15,366 bases of DNA, from assembly GCA_037447655.1 (NCBI GenBank), contig JBBHKE010003406.1, positions 25,962 through 41,327 on the forward strand, written 5' to 3'. Positions 8,492-15,366 of the stretch are shown here, in pieces. Origin of the DNA: Zygnema cylindricum (Eukaryota > Streptophyta > Zygnematophyceae > Zygnematales > Zygnemataceae). A program made the position numbers and the translations under genes. The notes under the pieces were generated by a model that worked only from the letters and a program-made list of their open reading frames with translations, did not search any database and was not told the origin of the DNA. Numbering within the stretch: position 1 is the stretch's first letter; each line of letters opens with the position of its first letter.

Positions 8492-9300
8492 GTAGACCAC
8501 AAGATAGAGCTTGTTCCTGGAGCGGTACCCCTGGCAAATCGGATGTACAAGATGAGCTACACCGATTTAGATCAACTCAAAAAACAGCTTGCGGAGTTGG
8601 TCGAAGCCGGAGCAATCGAACCGAGCAAGTCACCGTATGGAGCCCCTGTCCATTTCGTGAATAAGAAAGATGGAGGATTTCGTATGTGTGTGGATTATCG
8701 AGCGCTAAATAAGTTGACGGTGAAAAATGCGTACCCTCTTCCAAGGATAGATAAATTGTTAGACAAGTTAAAAGGTGCCAAATATTTTTCAAAGATTGAC
8801 TTACGAAGTGGTTATCACCAAATCAAAATTGCCGAAGAAGATGTGGAAAAGACCGCATTCCGGACTCGGTAAGGTCATTTCCAATTTCAGGCTATGCGAT
8901 TTGGGTTGACCAACGCGCTGGCGACCTTTATGCACGTGATGAACTCAATCTTTCGACAATATTTGGACGCCTTCGTAATTGTCTTCTTGGACGACATCTT
9001 GGTGTATAGCAAGACGTTGGAGGATCATGTAGAGCACCTGCGAACAGTCTTACAAGTCCTTCGAATAACAAGTTGTAGGCGAAAAGGAGTAAATGTGACT
9101 TCTTGAAGGAGAAAACTGAGTTTTTGGGTCATGTGGTGAGCCGGGATGGGATCGCAGTAGATCCAAACAAAACTAAGGTACAAAAGGAGTGGCCGAAAGC
9201 GACTAACGTTATAGAGTTACAGAGCTTTCTTCGACTATGCTCCTACTATTGCCATTTTGTATAAGGTTTTCCAAATATTGCTGCACCACTCTCAGATTTA
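8492..9300 (+). pseudogene. pol (RT): gypsy reverse transcriptase, broken
   Basis: Ordered RT motifs are [73 protein letters not shown] (first catalytic Asp), TAFRTR, TAA at 8870, [11 protein letters not shown], then the catalytic box [14 protein letters not shown] (about 8972-9013) with both aspartates. A 1-nt loss near 9065-9069 moves the frame, TAG 9076 follows, then [21 protein letters not shown] and the connection (FPNIAAPLSDLLK) after TAA 9262. FLDD in place of YLDD is a common variant. The domain copies element RNA into DNA. Length is near normal for the family. Confidence 0.9.
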
Positions 9301-9643
9301 CTTAAGAATGACATGCCCTATGAGTGGAAAACGGTGCAAGTGGCAGCCTTTGACACGCTAAAGGAACGGTTGGTTACCGCCCATGTGTTAGTTGTTCTCG
9401 ACCCGGAGTTACCTTGGACGATAATTACCGATGCCAGCGATACGGCTATTGGAGGGATCCTTATGCAGGATCAGGGCAAAGGCCTTCAACCCATTGCCTA
9501 CGATAGTCCGAAACTAAAGGCAGCGGAACTTAACTGGGCCATCCATGAAAAGGAGACACTAACAATTATTAACGTGTTGGAAGTTTGGAAATGCTACGTC
9601 TAAGGGAAGCGGATCACCATCATCACTGATCACCACGCCTTAC
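9301..9643 (+). pseudogene. pol (RH): gypsy RNase H, truncated
   Basis: After the RT connection the frame reads YEWKTVQVAAFDTLKERL, then TDASDTAIGGILMQDQGKGLQPIAYDS with the first catalytic Asp at about 9430, then AIHEKETL, TAA at 9601, and IIITDHHALL-type sequence at about 9613-9645. Homology stops where LTR B starts; the exact join is uncertain by a few bases because ctgtgg could be read as either. The C-terminal part, integrase and anything after it are lost. Confidence 0.85.
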
Positions 9644-9857
9644 TGTGGAAATTAATGGTTTTTTTAAGTATTTTCTAGGTCTGAATAGAAATAAGAAAGA
9701 AGCCGAGGCAGTCTACCTCTAACTTCTCTCTCCAACTCTCAAACTTGTCGCAGTCACTGACAAATTGGAGAGGAAGCTAGAGCCATGGCTACCTAGGCTA
9801 TCCAAAGGTTTACGGGAAAATATATATTAGTTAGGAGTTTATTTACTAAAAGATTTG

Positions 9858-9935
9858 TGCCAGCAACAGGATTTGATCCTGGTACCTACCGGTCGGCAGA
9901 CAGCCGGTAGCCGTTAGCCTTAGCCGTTAAGTCTA
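9858..9935 (-). other. tRNA-like module inside LTR B (antisense)
   Basis: The minus strand reads gacttaacggctaaggcta, a loose D-arm/A-box, then a GC-rich middle (ccggctgtctgccgaccgg) and ccaggatcaaatcctg with a full B-box GATCAAATC (9870-9878; 9 of 9). The box lies 227-235 bases from the LTR start, matching LTR A. The D-arm is more worn than in LTR C. Confidence 0.55.
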
Positions 9936-10067
9936 GAAGTAGTGTTACGTACTATATGGTTTGATAATTATTTAAACATTTATACGTAGGATAGTTCATT
10001 TAACTGTAACTGTTTACGGGAGACATATATCCAGTAATGTAAAAGTACGGATTACGGTACGGATAAG

Positions 10068-10128
10068 AAACCAATACCGCGCATTTATTTCTTTAGTGAA
10101 ACGAATACCGCGCATGTATTTATTACGG
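10068..10128 (+). repeat. tandem pair, about 31-base unit
   Basis: aaaccaataccgcgcat and aaacgaataccgcgcat each begin a unit of 30-31 bases (10068-10098, 10099-10128). The units share 'aataccgcgcat.tattt'. They lie in the promoter half of LTR B; LTR A does not show them. Confidence 0.7.
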
Positions 10129-10422
10129 CTACGATTAAATGTGAATTTAATCGGACGGCCGGAATTAACGCCGAGATCGCGGAAGATGATTTCGGCGGTT
10201 TGTGGTCATCGCCACATCGGATGACACGTGGCGGAATGACATTGGATCGCGCCATCTCCGAGGATTAAGGGAGCGAATCCGGACATACCACGTGTCTACA
10301 TTTAGGCCATGTCCTACAGTGTCCGAAAAGAAAGTACACCGGCAGCTGTACTTTTGTGTACATAACTGAAATCTGATTGGCTCCGTACATCAGTAGATAG
10401 AGTCTGTAAGAGAGATAGGGCT

Positions 10423-10430
10423 TATAAAAA
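10423..10430 (+). promoter_or_regulatory. TATA box of LTR B
   Basis: TATAAAAA sits 15 bases before the conserved CTCTCT/AGAGAG hairpin (10446-10460). A Pol II start about 30 bases downstream would fall in that hairpin. LTRs A and C have weaker AT-rich sequence in the matching place. Confidence 0.55.
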
Positions 10431-10445
10431 CTAGAAGATAGGACT

Positions 10446-10552
10446 CTCTCTCCCAGAGAGCTTCTGTACAAAAGGTCAACTTTGACCCTCCATAACTTAC
10501 TGCTCAGGGGAGCAAATTCAGAGATTCTTTTTGCTATCGACTCAGGGGAGTC
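10446..10552 (+). other. cluster of four conserved hairpins, LTR B
   Basis: Four short stem-loops follow one another: ctctct-ccc-agagag (10446-10460), ggtcaa-ct-ttgacc (10474-10487), tgctc-aggg-gagca (10501-10514) and gactc-aggg-gagtc (10539-10552). The first, second and fourth have counterparts in LTRs A and C, with stems kept despite base changes; the third is partial in C. They begin near the expected RNA start, so they would lie at the 5' end of the transcript. Confidence 0.6.
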
Positions 10553-11173
10553 TTCCCTTCACAGGCAGAAAAGCCATCGGCAGCAAATGGGTATTCAATG
10601 TGAAGTTAAAATCGGACAACACCATTGAAAGGTATAAGGCCAGACTAGTGGCTAAGGGGTATAATCAAAAGGAAGGTATTAATTTTGAAGAAACCTTCTC
10701 TCCAATTGTTAGATTTCCTACAATCAAATTGTTGCTAAGTCTAGCGACTATAGAGAATATGGAAATACATCAAATGGATGTCAAAACTGCTTTCTTGCAT
10801 GGAGAATTAGAAGAGACCATCTACATGAAACAACCTGATATGTATGTAGAAAAAGGAAGAGAGGAATTGGTGTGTAAACTGATGAAATCTTTGTATGGGT
10901 TCAAACAAGCCCCCAGACAATGGAATTTGAAGTTAGATGAGTTTTTGACTGGGCTAGGTTTTAAGAGAATTAACTCATATCATTCTGTATATGTTCTACA
11001 AGGGGAAGATGGGATAAATTATATTGTTGTATATGTGGATGACCTATTATTTAATAAGTAAGTCAATGGATGAAATAAACCGCATTAAAGAGGCTTTAAG
11101 GTCTAGGTTTGAGATGAAGGACCTCGGAGAGGCCAAATATATCTTAAGTATACATGTAGAAAGAGACAGAAAC
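10553..11173 (+). pseudogene. pol (RT): Ty1/copia reverse transcriptase, 5'-truncated
   Basis: Homology begins at LPFTGRKAIGSKWVFNVK (about 10553) and runs through ERYKARLVAKGYNQKEGINFEETFSPIVRF, HQMDVKTAFLHGELEETIYMKQP (first catalytic Asp), SLYGFKQAPRQWN and YIVVYVDDLLF (about 11017-11049; catalytic YVDD intact). A 1-nt gain near 11052-11058 shifts the frame, which then continues SMDEINRIKEALRSRFEMKDLGEAKYIL to TAA 11174. Gag, protease, integrase and the first part of RT are absent. The open frame starting upstream in LTR B is a chance in-frame join, not a start codon choice. Confidence 0.88.
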
Positions 11174-12013
11174 TAAAGGCTGATTATGTTGACTCAGAAA
11201 GAAGCAATAGGTAACATGCTGGAAAGATTTGAAATGAAAGATGTGAAAGGATCTATAACTCCCATGGAATTCAGGCAGAAATTGGAAGGAATTGAGTCAC
11301 ACTCATGCATAATGGTTTGTGAGAGTCTAGAGACAGGGGAGGAAGAGTTTATGGCTTCAAAGCCATATAGACACGTAGTTCGAAGTCTTATATATTTTAT
11401 GAACTGTACAAGACCCGACATTGCAACATCTGTGAGAGTCCTGAGTAGAAGTTTGCAGAATCCTAAAAAGGCAAATTGGGAAGCAGCAAAAAGGGTGTTG
11501 AGATATCTTGCAGGTACTCGAAATCTCAAGCTTGTTCTCGAAAGAGGAGAGGTGAAAATACAGACATTGAGCGATGCTAGCTATAGAGACATGCCAAGCC
11601 GGAAATCTACAACCGGCTTTGTTTTGAAGATTGAAGATGGAACTTGCTGTTGGAGTAGCAAATTACAAAAGGTTACAGCTCAATCCACAATGGAGTCAGA
11701 ATATATGGTAGCAGCTTCCGCCCTCAAGGAGCTCCTATGGGTCAATTCTATTTTACAAGAACTTGGGTATATGCAAACTTGTCCTCAAGCTATTTGGTGT
11801 GACAACCATGCAGTCATTGCAATTGCCTCTAACCCCAACCATCAGTTTAAGAGCAAACACATGGATGTTAGACTTCACTTTGTTAGGGAAAAAATACTTG
11901 TAAAAGTTGTTAAATTGTGTTATATACCGGATGAGAAGATGGTGGCTGACATGTTAACAAAAGCCCTTCCGCTCTTAAGCTCTAGTTTTGCAGAGATGCT
12001 ATTGGACTAAGTG
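11174..12013 (+). pseudogene. pol (RH): Ty1/copia RT end and RNase H
   Basis: After TAA 11174 the frame is open for 274 codons: LTQKEAIGNMLERFEMKD, PYRHVVRSLIYFMNCTRPDIA, WEAAKRVLRYLAGTRNLKL, TLSDASYRDM (first RNase H Asp), STTGFVL, CCWSSKLQ, STMESEYMVAASALKELLWV (catalytic Glu), WCDNHAVIAIA (catalytic Asp), QFKSKHMDVRLHFVREK and EKMVADMLTKALP. RNase H catalytic residues look complete, so this is the least damaged domain in the window. The C-terminal tail LSSSFAEMLLD ends at the stop at 12008-12010. A polypurine tract and LTR D follow. Confidence 0.9.
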
Positions 12014-12032
12014 AGTAACTGACTCTAAAGAT

Positions 12033-12041
12033 TTAGGGGAG
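12033..12041 (+). promoter_or_regulatory. copia polypurine tract
   Basis: ttaggggag lies directly before TGTTG at 12042, 20 bases after the pol stop, matching the arrangement of the minus-strand copia. Confidence 0.75.
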
Positions 12042-12600
12042 TGTTGTAATTTATAAATCTTTATTTCATTAAATAATGGTAAAAATAACTTATAATATTT
12101 TCTAAGTAGTCTACTGTAATACTTACCTTAATTAGCGTTACAGTAGCAAAAAGTAGAGCAGAGTGTATTGTACGTTTAGAGGGACACGTGTCGGCAAAAA
12201 AACGTATGCAGATTTTTCGGAGTGGCGCCGACAGTCAGCCACACGCGTCACGCTGTTGACGATTTGATTCACAAGATCGGACGAACGCGATCTGAACCGG
12301 GTATTCCAGAAATATATGGTACAGTTCGACGGACCCTTGGTCGATTGAATTTGTTCCAACGGACGCTATTCACCTGGGACCACAGGCGTGATTCACGAGG
12401 GACCACAAGCATGATTCGCGTGGGACCACAAGTGACGAAGCACTTAGGTGCTTTGTACTACACGACCACATTCGGTTAGACTTTAGCGACTACCGTTGAC
12501 TAAGCATTTATAACTTTTTTTGTGTACGGTTCAATATATGGAAATATCTGAATAACATTGTTTTGTAGTTTAGTGTAATAAAAAAATAGTGTTCCATTAA
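12042..12600 (+). mobile_element. copia 3' LTR 'D', right end unknown
   Basis: The start TGTTG is set by the polypurine tract. The sequence has an ACACGTGT G-box palindrome (12183-12192), three 23-base tandem units (12368-12436), and an AT-rich block with catttataac (about 12507-12516) that could hold a TATA box. Beyond a short 'attttcta' word near its start it does not align with LTRs A, B or C, so it is another family. The CA end could not be fixed; 12600 is a guess. Confidence 0.5.
12368..12436 (+). repeat. three 23-base tandem repeats in LTR D
   Basis: Units start at 12368, 12391 and 12414, each with attc followed by gggaccaca in the same place (for example attcacgagggaccacaag). In a retrotransposon LTR such repeats often act as enhancers in U3; here that role is inference. 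Confidence 0.85.
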
Positions 12601-14482
12601 TCAGGTTTTTAGAAAATAATAATTAGGGTTTTGAGGTACACTGACGTACAGGTAGGATGCTTTGTCGATAGTCAGGATAAAAACCGTAGTAACGGTTACC
12701 CAAATTAGTGTAGATCAGTTGATACACACTGTGAGTATATAACTTAGGACCTAGGCAATTTTGTAGCATCCAGTTTTGGGAATATGATTTTCTAAGGGCA
12801 GTTTTTGGGAGACTTCCAAACATCAAATCTTATTGTTTACTGGGTCAGTTGGGCTGCAATTTGGGAATTGTCAGTTTATTGTATTGTGTATCAGTGTGCC
12901 AAATTTGAGGCATATTGGCTTTCTGAGTCATATTTTGTGTTAGTTCAAAGTTGGTTGTTGAGTTGGTACTTTGATAGTTTTTGTTGTTTTTCATGTCTAC
13001 TTCCACTACGACTGTTGGTTCTCCACCTGCAACGGTGGTTGTAGAACAACAGTAACGAGGTGCGAAGTCGGAGGGGTGACATAAAAAAACCAATAAGCCA
13101 AGCATTGTGCTCTTATTGCAACAAATCCCTCCGTAAAAAATGTTGGCATTGGACCTTGTCCTCGTAAGCACCACTCGCTTCTCCCATCTGTGGAAAAACT
13201 AAGAACTAATTTATAAACATGAACAGTATGTGTCTTCATTGATACTGTTGTCAGCCAATAAGGCCCAACGAAAGTACAGTAGTACTCGCTTGGACCTATT
13301 CGCTAAGGTGAGAGCGATTTTATGTAGTCATGAACGGTGGTAAATCAAGTGGTGACACCAACGCTCATGAAGACGTCTAGCTAATTGCCAGCCACTCGGA
13401 GATTGTTAATGTCTAAATATTGGACGCCTTTGTTGGACATGCTTTCAATTGTTTTGTAAAACCCACACCCGCATCATACCAACTGACCACCCAAAGGGGA
13501 GGCATACCCTATATGGATTCTTACTTTTTTAGTTTTTTAGCATAAGACTCTCCACACCCAAGTTAAGAAGTCGAAATGTGCTTCCCCTAGAGATGAACTT
13601 CGTACATAGGCTGGAGCGCAAAAAGTACACTTCGTCGAGGTAACGCCTGGCGCGAAGTCCACCGGCCGGTTGTAAAACGGTCATCGAATGTGGAAAACAA
13701 CAAAAAGACAAAAATGTACAAATTTAATAACGGTTATGTACCTCAGGGCAACTTCAGGCGCATGGCGTATATCTACCGTTCGATCTGGCCGATGCGATGT
13801 GAACTGTGTAACCGTATCTTGTCGGTAGTCTCTCCAGCGTTATCTTGGTTATGTGATCTGGACGTACCTTGCCGTATCGCGAAAGTCTTCTGTGGTTTTG
13901 CGAAACTGACACATGTCAGAATGAAAGCACAGTGCGTGGATTCTAACGTACTAGAAAGTACGGACAGAGCTCATCATAGACTGGAAAGATTTAGCGGTTA
14001 GATTCCTCAAATTCAAATCCATGTGGAAAACGATCCAATGATATCATATGTCAGTACCTGATTCCGAACTCCTATTGGTCAAATGTGGATGCGAAGATCG
14101 CAACATTTAAAGATAGCGAACAGTATTTTTTTTTTCGGTACATGTTTGTAATTCTGACCTGTTTTGCAGGAGAACCGTACACTCATTTGTCGTTTTTCAG
14201 GAAATCCTCTGTCTTGCAGGCTCCGTCTAAACAGCAGATTCTACCGTACTTGTCCTTCATTTATAAAGTGCGAAATGATATGGAAACACTATTCGCAGTA
14301 CCACTATAATATACGCGTAATATAAATTGAAAATTCGTAATGCTGCGTTATAAAATGAATCCACTAGATATAGCGTTCCCAAACATTTTCGCACTTTTTA
14401 ACTTATGTCCTATCTCCTATGTGTCCGATGATGACTACGGCAATGATGTTCAACTGCTAAAATGCGCGACAGGCGGGAAACT
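12601..14482. other. unassigned region, no confirmed gene
   Basis: The stretch 12600-12980 is T/G-rich with no recognisable coding sequence. Around 12993-13150 there is a short possible zinc-finger fragment (reported as a finding). From 13240 to 14480 I see scattered short frames on both strands, the largest about 100 codons at 13690-14001, none resembling a known family. No RNA gene was recognised. Confidence 0.4.
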
Positions 14483-14502
14483 ACAGTACAGTACAGTACA
14501 GT
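14483..14502 (+). repeat. (ACAGT)4 microsatellite
   Basis: Four tandem acagt units, read equally as gtac-spaced repeats, lie against the outer end of the first MITE. The same word fills the junction between the two MITE copies (about 14728-14743). Confidence 0.85.
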
Positions 14503-14725
14503 ACACGTGTATCGCTTTTAGGGTTAAAATCCTTTTCGCCACATAAAACATCGTTTCTCCGTACACACGTGTTTGATTTTTAATTTGAGACCGCCAATCG
14601 GAAGCTGAGAATCTTACCTTTCAATCGCATCCGGTAGATCAACAATCCAACATGTGTGTACGGAGAAAAGATGTTTTAAGTGGCGAGAAATGTATCAACA
14701 CTAATAGCAATTCACGGTGTACTGT
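14498..14725 (+). mobile_element. foldback MITE-like element, copy 1
   Basis: Two inverted arms of about 75 bases (14498-14572 and 14650-14725) flank a 77-base unique spacer (14573-14649). The inner 36 bases (14537-14572 against 14650-14685) differ at only 3 positions and contain tctccgtacacac. Outer arm parts are more diverged. No coding sequence is present. Long terminal inverted repeats with a short non-coding core fit a foldback/MITE DNA element; the transposon family is not identified because a target duplication cannot be defined next to the acagt runs. Confidence 0.75.
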
Positions 14726-14735
14726 GCAGTACAGT

Positions 14736-14965
14736 ACAGTACAACGCGAATCGCTATTAGTGTTAATGTTTTTTTTGCTGCTAAACACATCTTTTCTCCG
14801 TACACACATGTCGGATTGTAGATCTAACGGTTTAGAGTGAAAGTTAAAATTCTCAGCTTCCGATAGGGGGTCTCAAATTAAAAATCGAACACGTGTGTAC
14901 GGAGAAACGATGTTTTAAGTGGCTAGAAATGCATCAACACTAATAACCAATTCACGGTGTACATT
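14736..14965 (-). mobile_element. foldback MITE-like element, copy 2 (inverted)
   Basis: This is a second copy in reverse orientation, 10 bases from the first. Arms are at 14736-14811 and 14889-14965. The spacer (14812-14888) is also 77 bases and is the reverse complement of the first copy's spacer with scattered changes (for example ctcagcttccgat is shared). The two copies form one 468-base imperfect palindrome centred near 14731. Confidence 0.75.
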
Positions 14966-15130
14966 ACTTAAGAGCATTCCTACGCGATTGTTGAATCCGT
15001 ACTGAAAAGTACGATTCTTCGGTTACTTCACATCAAATAGTACGGATAGTACAATTGGCCAATTTGGCTGACCGGTACAATACAGTACTGTACCGACGAT
15101 ACGAGACCTCCCTGTTACGAGCCTTTCTTG

Positions 15131-15216
15131 CACGTGCGAAGGACCCAATCCGACGCCGCAACTGCGAAAATGTACCATCTTCCACCGTACACACGAACCA
15201 ACACAATTATAAAAAA
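15131..15216 (+). promoter_or_regulatory. plant-type Pol II promoter at right edge
   Basis: Within 86 bases there is a G-box CACGTG in the palindrome gcacgtgc (15130-15137), CCAAT (15145-15149) and TATAAAAAA (15208-15216), all in the order and spacing expected for transcription to the right. Pyrimidine-rich leader sequence follows. A gene would start beyond the window. The MITE pair ends about 165 bases upstream of the G-box. Confidence 0.6.
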
Positions 15217-15366
15217 CTTTTCTCTCTCGTTTCTCCGCCGCCGCCGCCGCCGATTGCGGCGATTTCACTCTCCCGCCCTCTCGCTCTATCCCTCCCATCT
15301 CCCTCTCTCTCTCTCTCTCTCTCATTCTGTTTCCTTTTTCCTTTTTCCGCTCTATCCTTCCCCTAC
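15217..15366 (+). promoter_or_regulatory. probable 5' untranslated leader with CCG and CT repeats
   Basis: Downstream of the TATA box the plus strand is strongly pyrimidine-rich, with (CCG)6 at 15235-15252 followed by a small cgccg/cggcg hairpin, and (CT)10 at 15303-15322. Plant genes often have such Y-patch/CT-rich leaders near the start site. No ATG is seen in the leader before the window ends. The Arg/Glu-repeat frame on the opposite strand is an artefact of these repeats. Confidence 0.55.

Larger units (their letters stand above)
6357..9643 (+). mobile_element. Ty3/gypsy retrotransposon, 3'-truncated and inactive
   Basis: The order is 5' LTR, primer-binding site, gag, protease, RT, partial RNase H. 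Integrase and the 3' LTR are missing because LTR B begins at about 9644. Gag to RT share one frame, as in many plant chromoviruses. Breaks are TAG 7451, TAG 7736, TGA 7763, TAA 8489, TAA 8870, a 1-nt loss near 9065-9069, TAG 9076, TAA 9262 and TAA 9601. RT wording ([34 protein letters not shown]) fits the chromovirus branch, but the defining chromodomain, at the integrase end, is not present to test this. Confidence 0.9.
9644..10565 (+). mobile_element. copia-type LTR 'B', same family as A and C
   Basis: Its start TGTGGAAAT aligns with TGTTGAAAT of LTR A, and 'attttctaggtct' follows in both (9675-9687 here). Ordered shared blocks are gtcactga, agccatgg, the tRNA-like module (9858-9935), the 15-base identity with A (10170-10184), GTAC words, TATAAAAA (10423-10430), a hairpin cluster (10446-10552), and the words 'gattctttttgc' and ctcaggggagtct shared with C. 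An internal tandem pair of about 31 bases sits at 10068-10128. At about 10560 homology to A and C stops and copia RT begins. If it is a 5' LTR, its U5 end and primer-binding site are missing. Confidence 0.75.

Noticed and set aside
6352-9642. CCTTA before the gypsy LTR (6352-6356) and again at the gypsy 3' join (9638-9642) as a target-site duplication
   Set aside because: The right-hand copy is explained by RNase H codons (the HHALL motif) and the gypsy is truncated there, so it cannot be its duplication.
12805-13044. 79-codon plus-strand frame
   Set aside because: Trp/Leu/Phe/Cys-rich translation of T/G-rich DNA, with no ATG start; no domain.
13690-14001. Plus-strand frame of about 100 codons
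   Set aside because: Needs a GTG start or begins at an internal ATG (13714); no recognisable motif, and no promoter or splice context seen.
15023-15325. 100-codon minus-strand frame starting MREREREREM
   Set aside because: It is the antisense of the CT and CCG repeats and of the promoter; composition artefact.
1-15366. CRISPR array, bacterial operons or ribosomal RNA
   Set aside because: No regularly spaced direct repeats with unique spacers and no rRNA-like sequence; the coding relics are all plant-type LTR retrotransposons.

Overview
The window looks like repeat-rich nuclear DNA of a land plant. It holds decayed LTR retrotransposons of both plant superfamilies (Ty1/copia and Ty3/gypsy), a primer-binding site matching initiator tRNA-Met, isolated AAACCCTAA telo-boxes, G-boxes, and a pyrimidine-rich plant-type promoter at the right edge. 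Nothing bacterial is seen, and I cannot name the species. No intact protein-coding gene is present. The only host-gene candidates are a possible last exon at the far left (26-119) and a promoter/5' leader at the far right (about 15131-15366).

Layout. 1-2740: possible terminal exon, TTGAC-rich stretch, long pyrimidine tract, two diverged copies of a telo-box module (1150-1660), and a degenerate AACCAAAACC-type minisatellite (1858-2180). 2745-6356, mostly minus strand: LTR 'C' (about 2745-3639), a badly decayed gypsy RT-RNase H relic (about 3640-4725), LTR 'A' (about 4842-5850), then the RNase H end of the copia element that owns LTR A (5887-6356). 6357-9643, plus strand: a Ty3/gypsy element with a clean 475-bp 5' LTR, primer-binding site, gag, protease, RT and part of RNase H in essentially one reading frame, broken by eight stop codons and one 1-nt frameshift, and cut off inside RNase H. 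9644-10565, plus strand: LTR 'B', the same family as A and C. 10553-12010: a second copia RT-RNase H (plus strand), followed by a polypurine tract and a different LTR, 'D', from 12042. 12600-14480: mostly unassigned. 14483-14965: a large palindrome made of two head-to-head foldback MITE-like elements. 15131-15366: G-box, CCAAT, TATA, CCG and CT repeats.

The order of insertions can be partly read. The gypsy LTR interrupts the minus-strand copia RNase H, so that copia is older. LTR B then cuts the gypsy RNase H. LTR C appears to cut the older gypsy relic inside RNase H. LTR B is fused directly to a copia RT although its relatives A and C continue past that point, and LTR D does not resemble LTR B, so the plus-strand 'copia' is probably a composite.

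The most interesting material is in the A/B/C LTR family. All three carry a tRNA-like, Pol III-type A-box/B-box module in antisense, at almost the same offset in A and B. All three also carry small hairpins near the expected RNA start that are kept although the sequence has changed. The other notable items are the MITE double palindrome upstream of the right-edge promoter and the high density of CACGTG G-boxes across LTRs, MITEs and that promoter. All alignments were made by eye, so homology limits are approximate.
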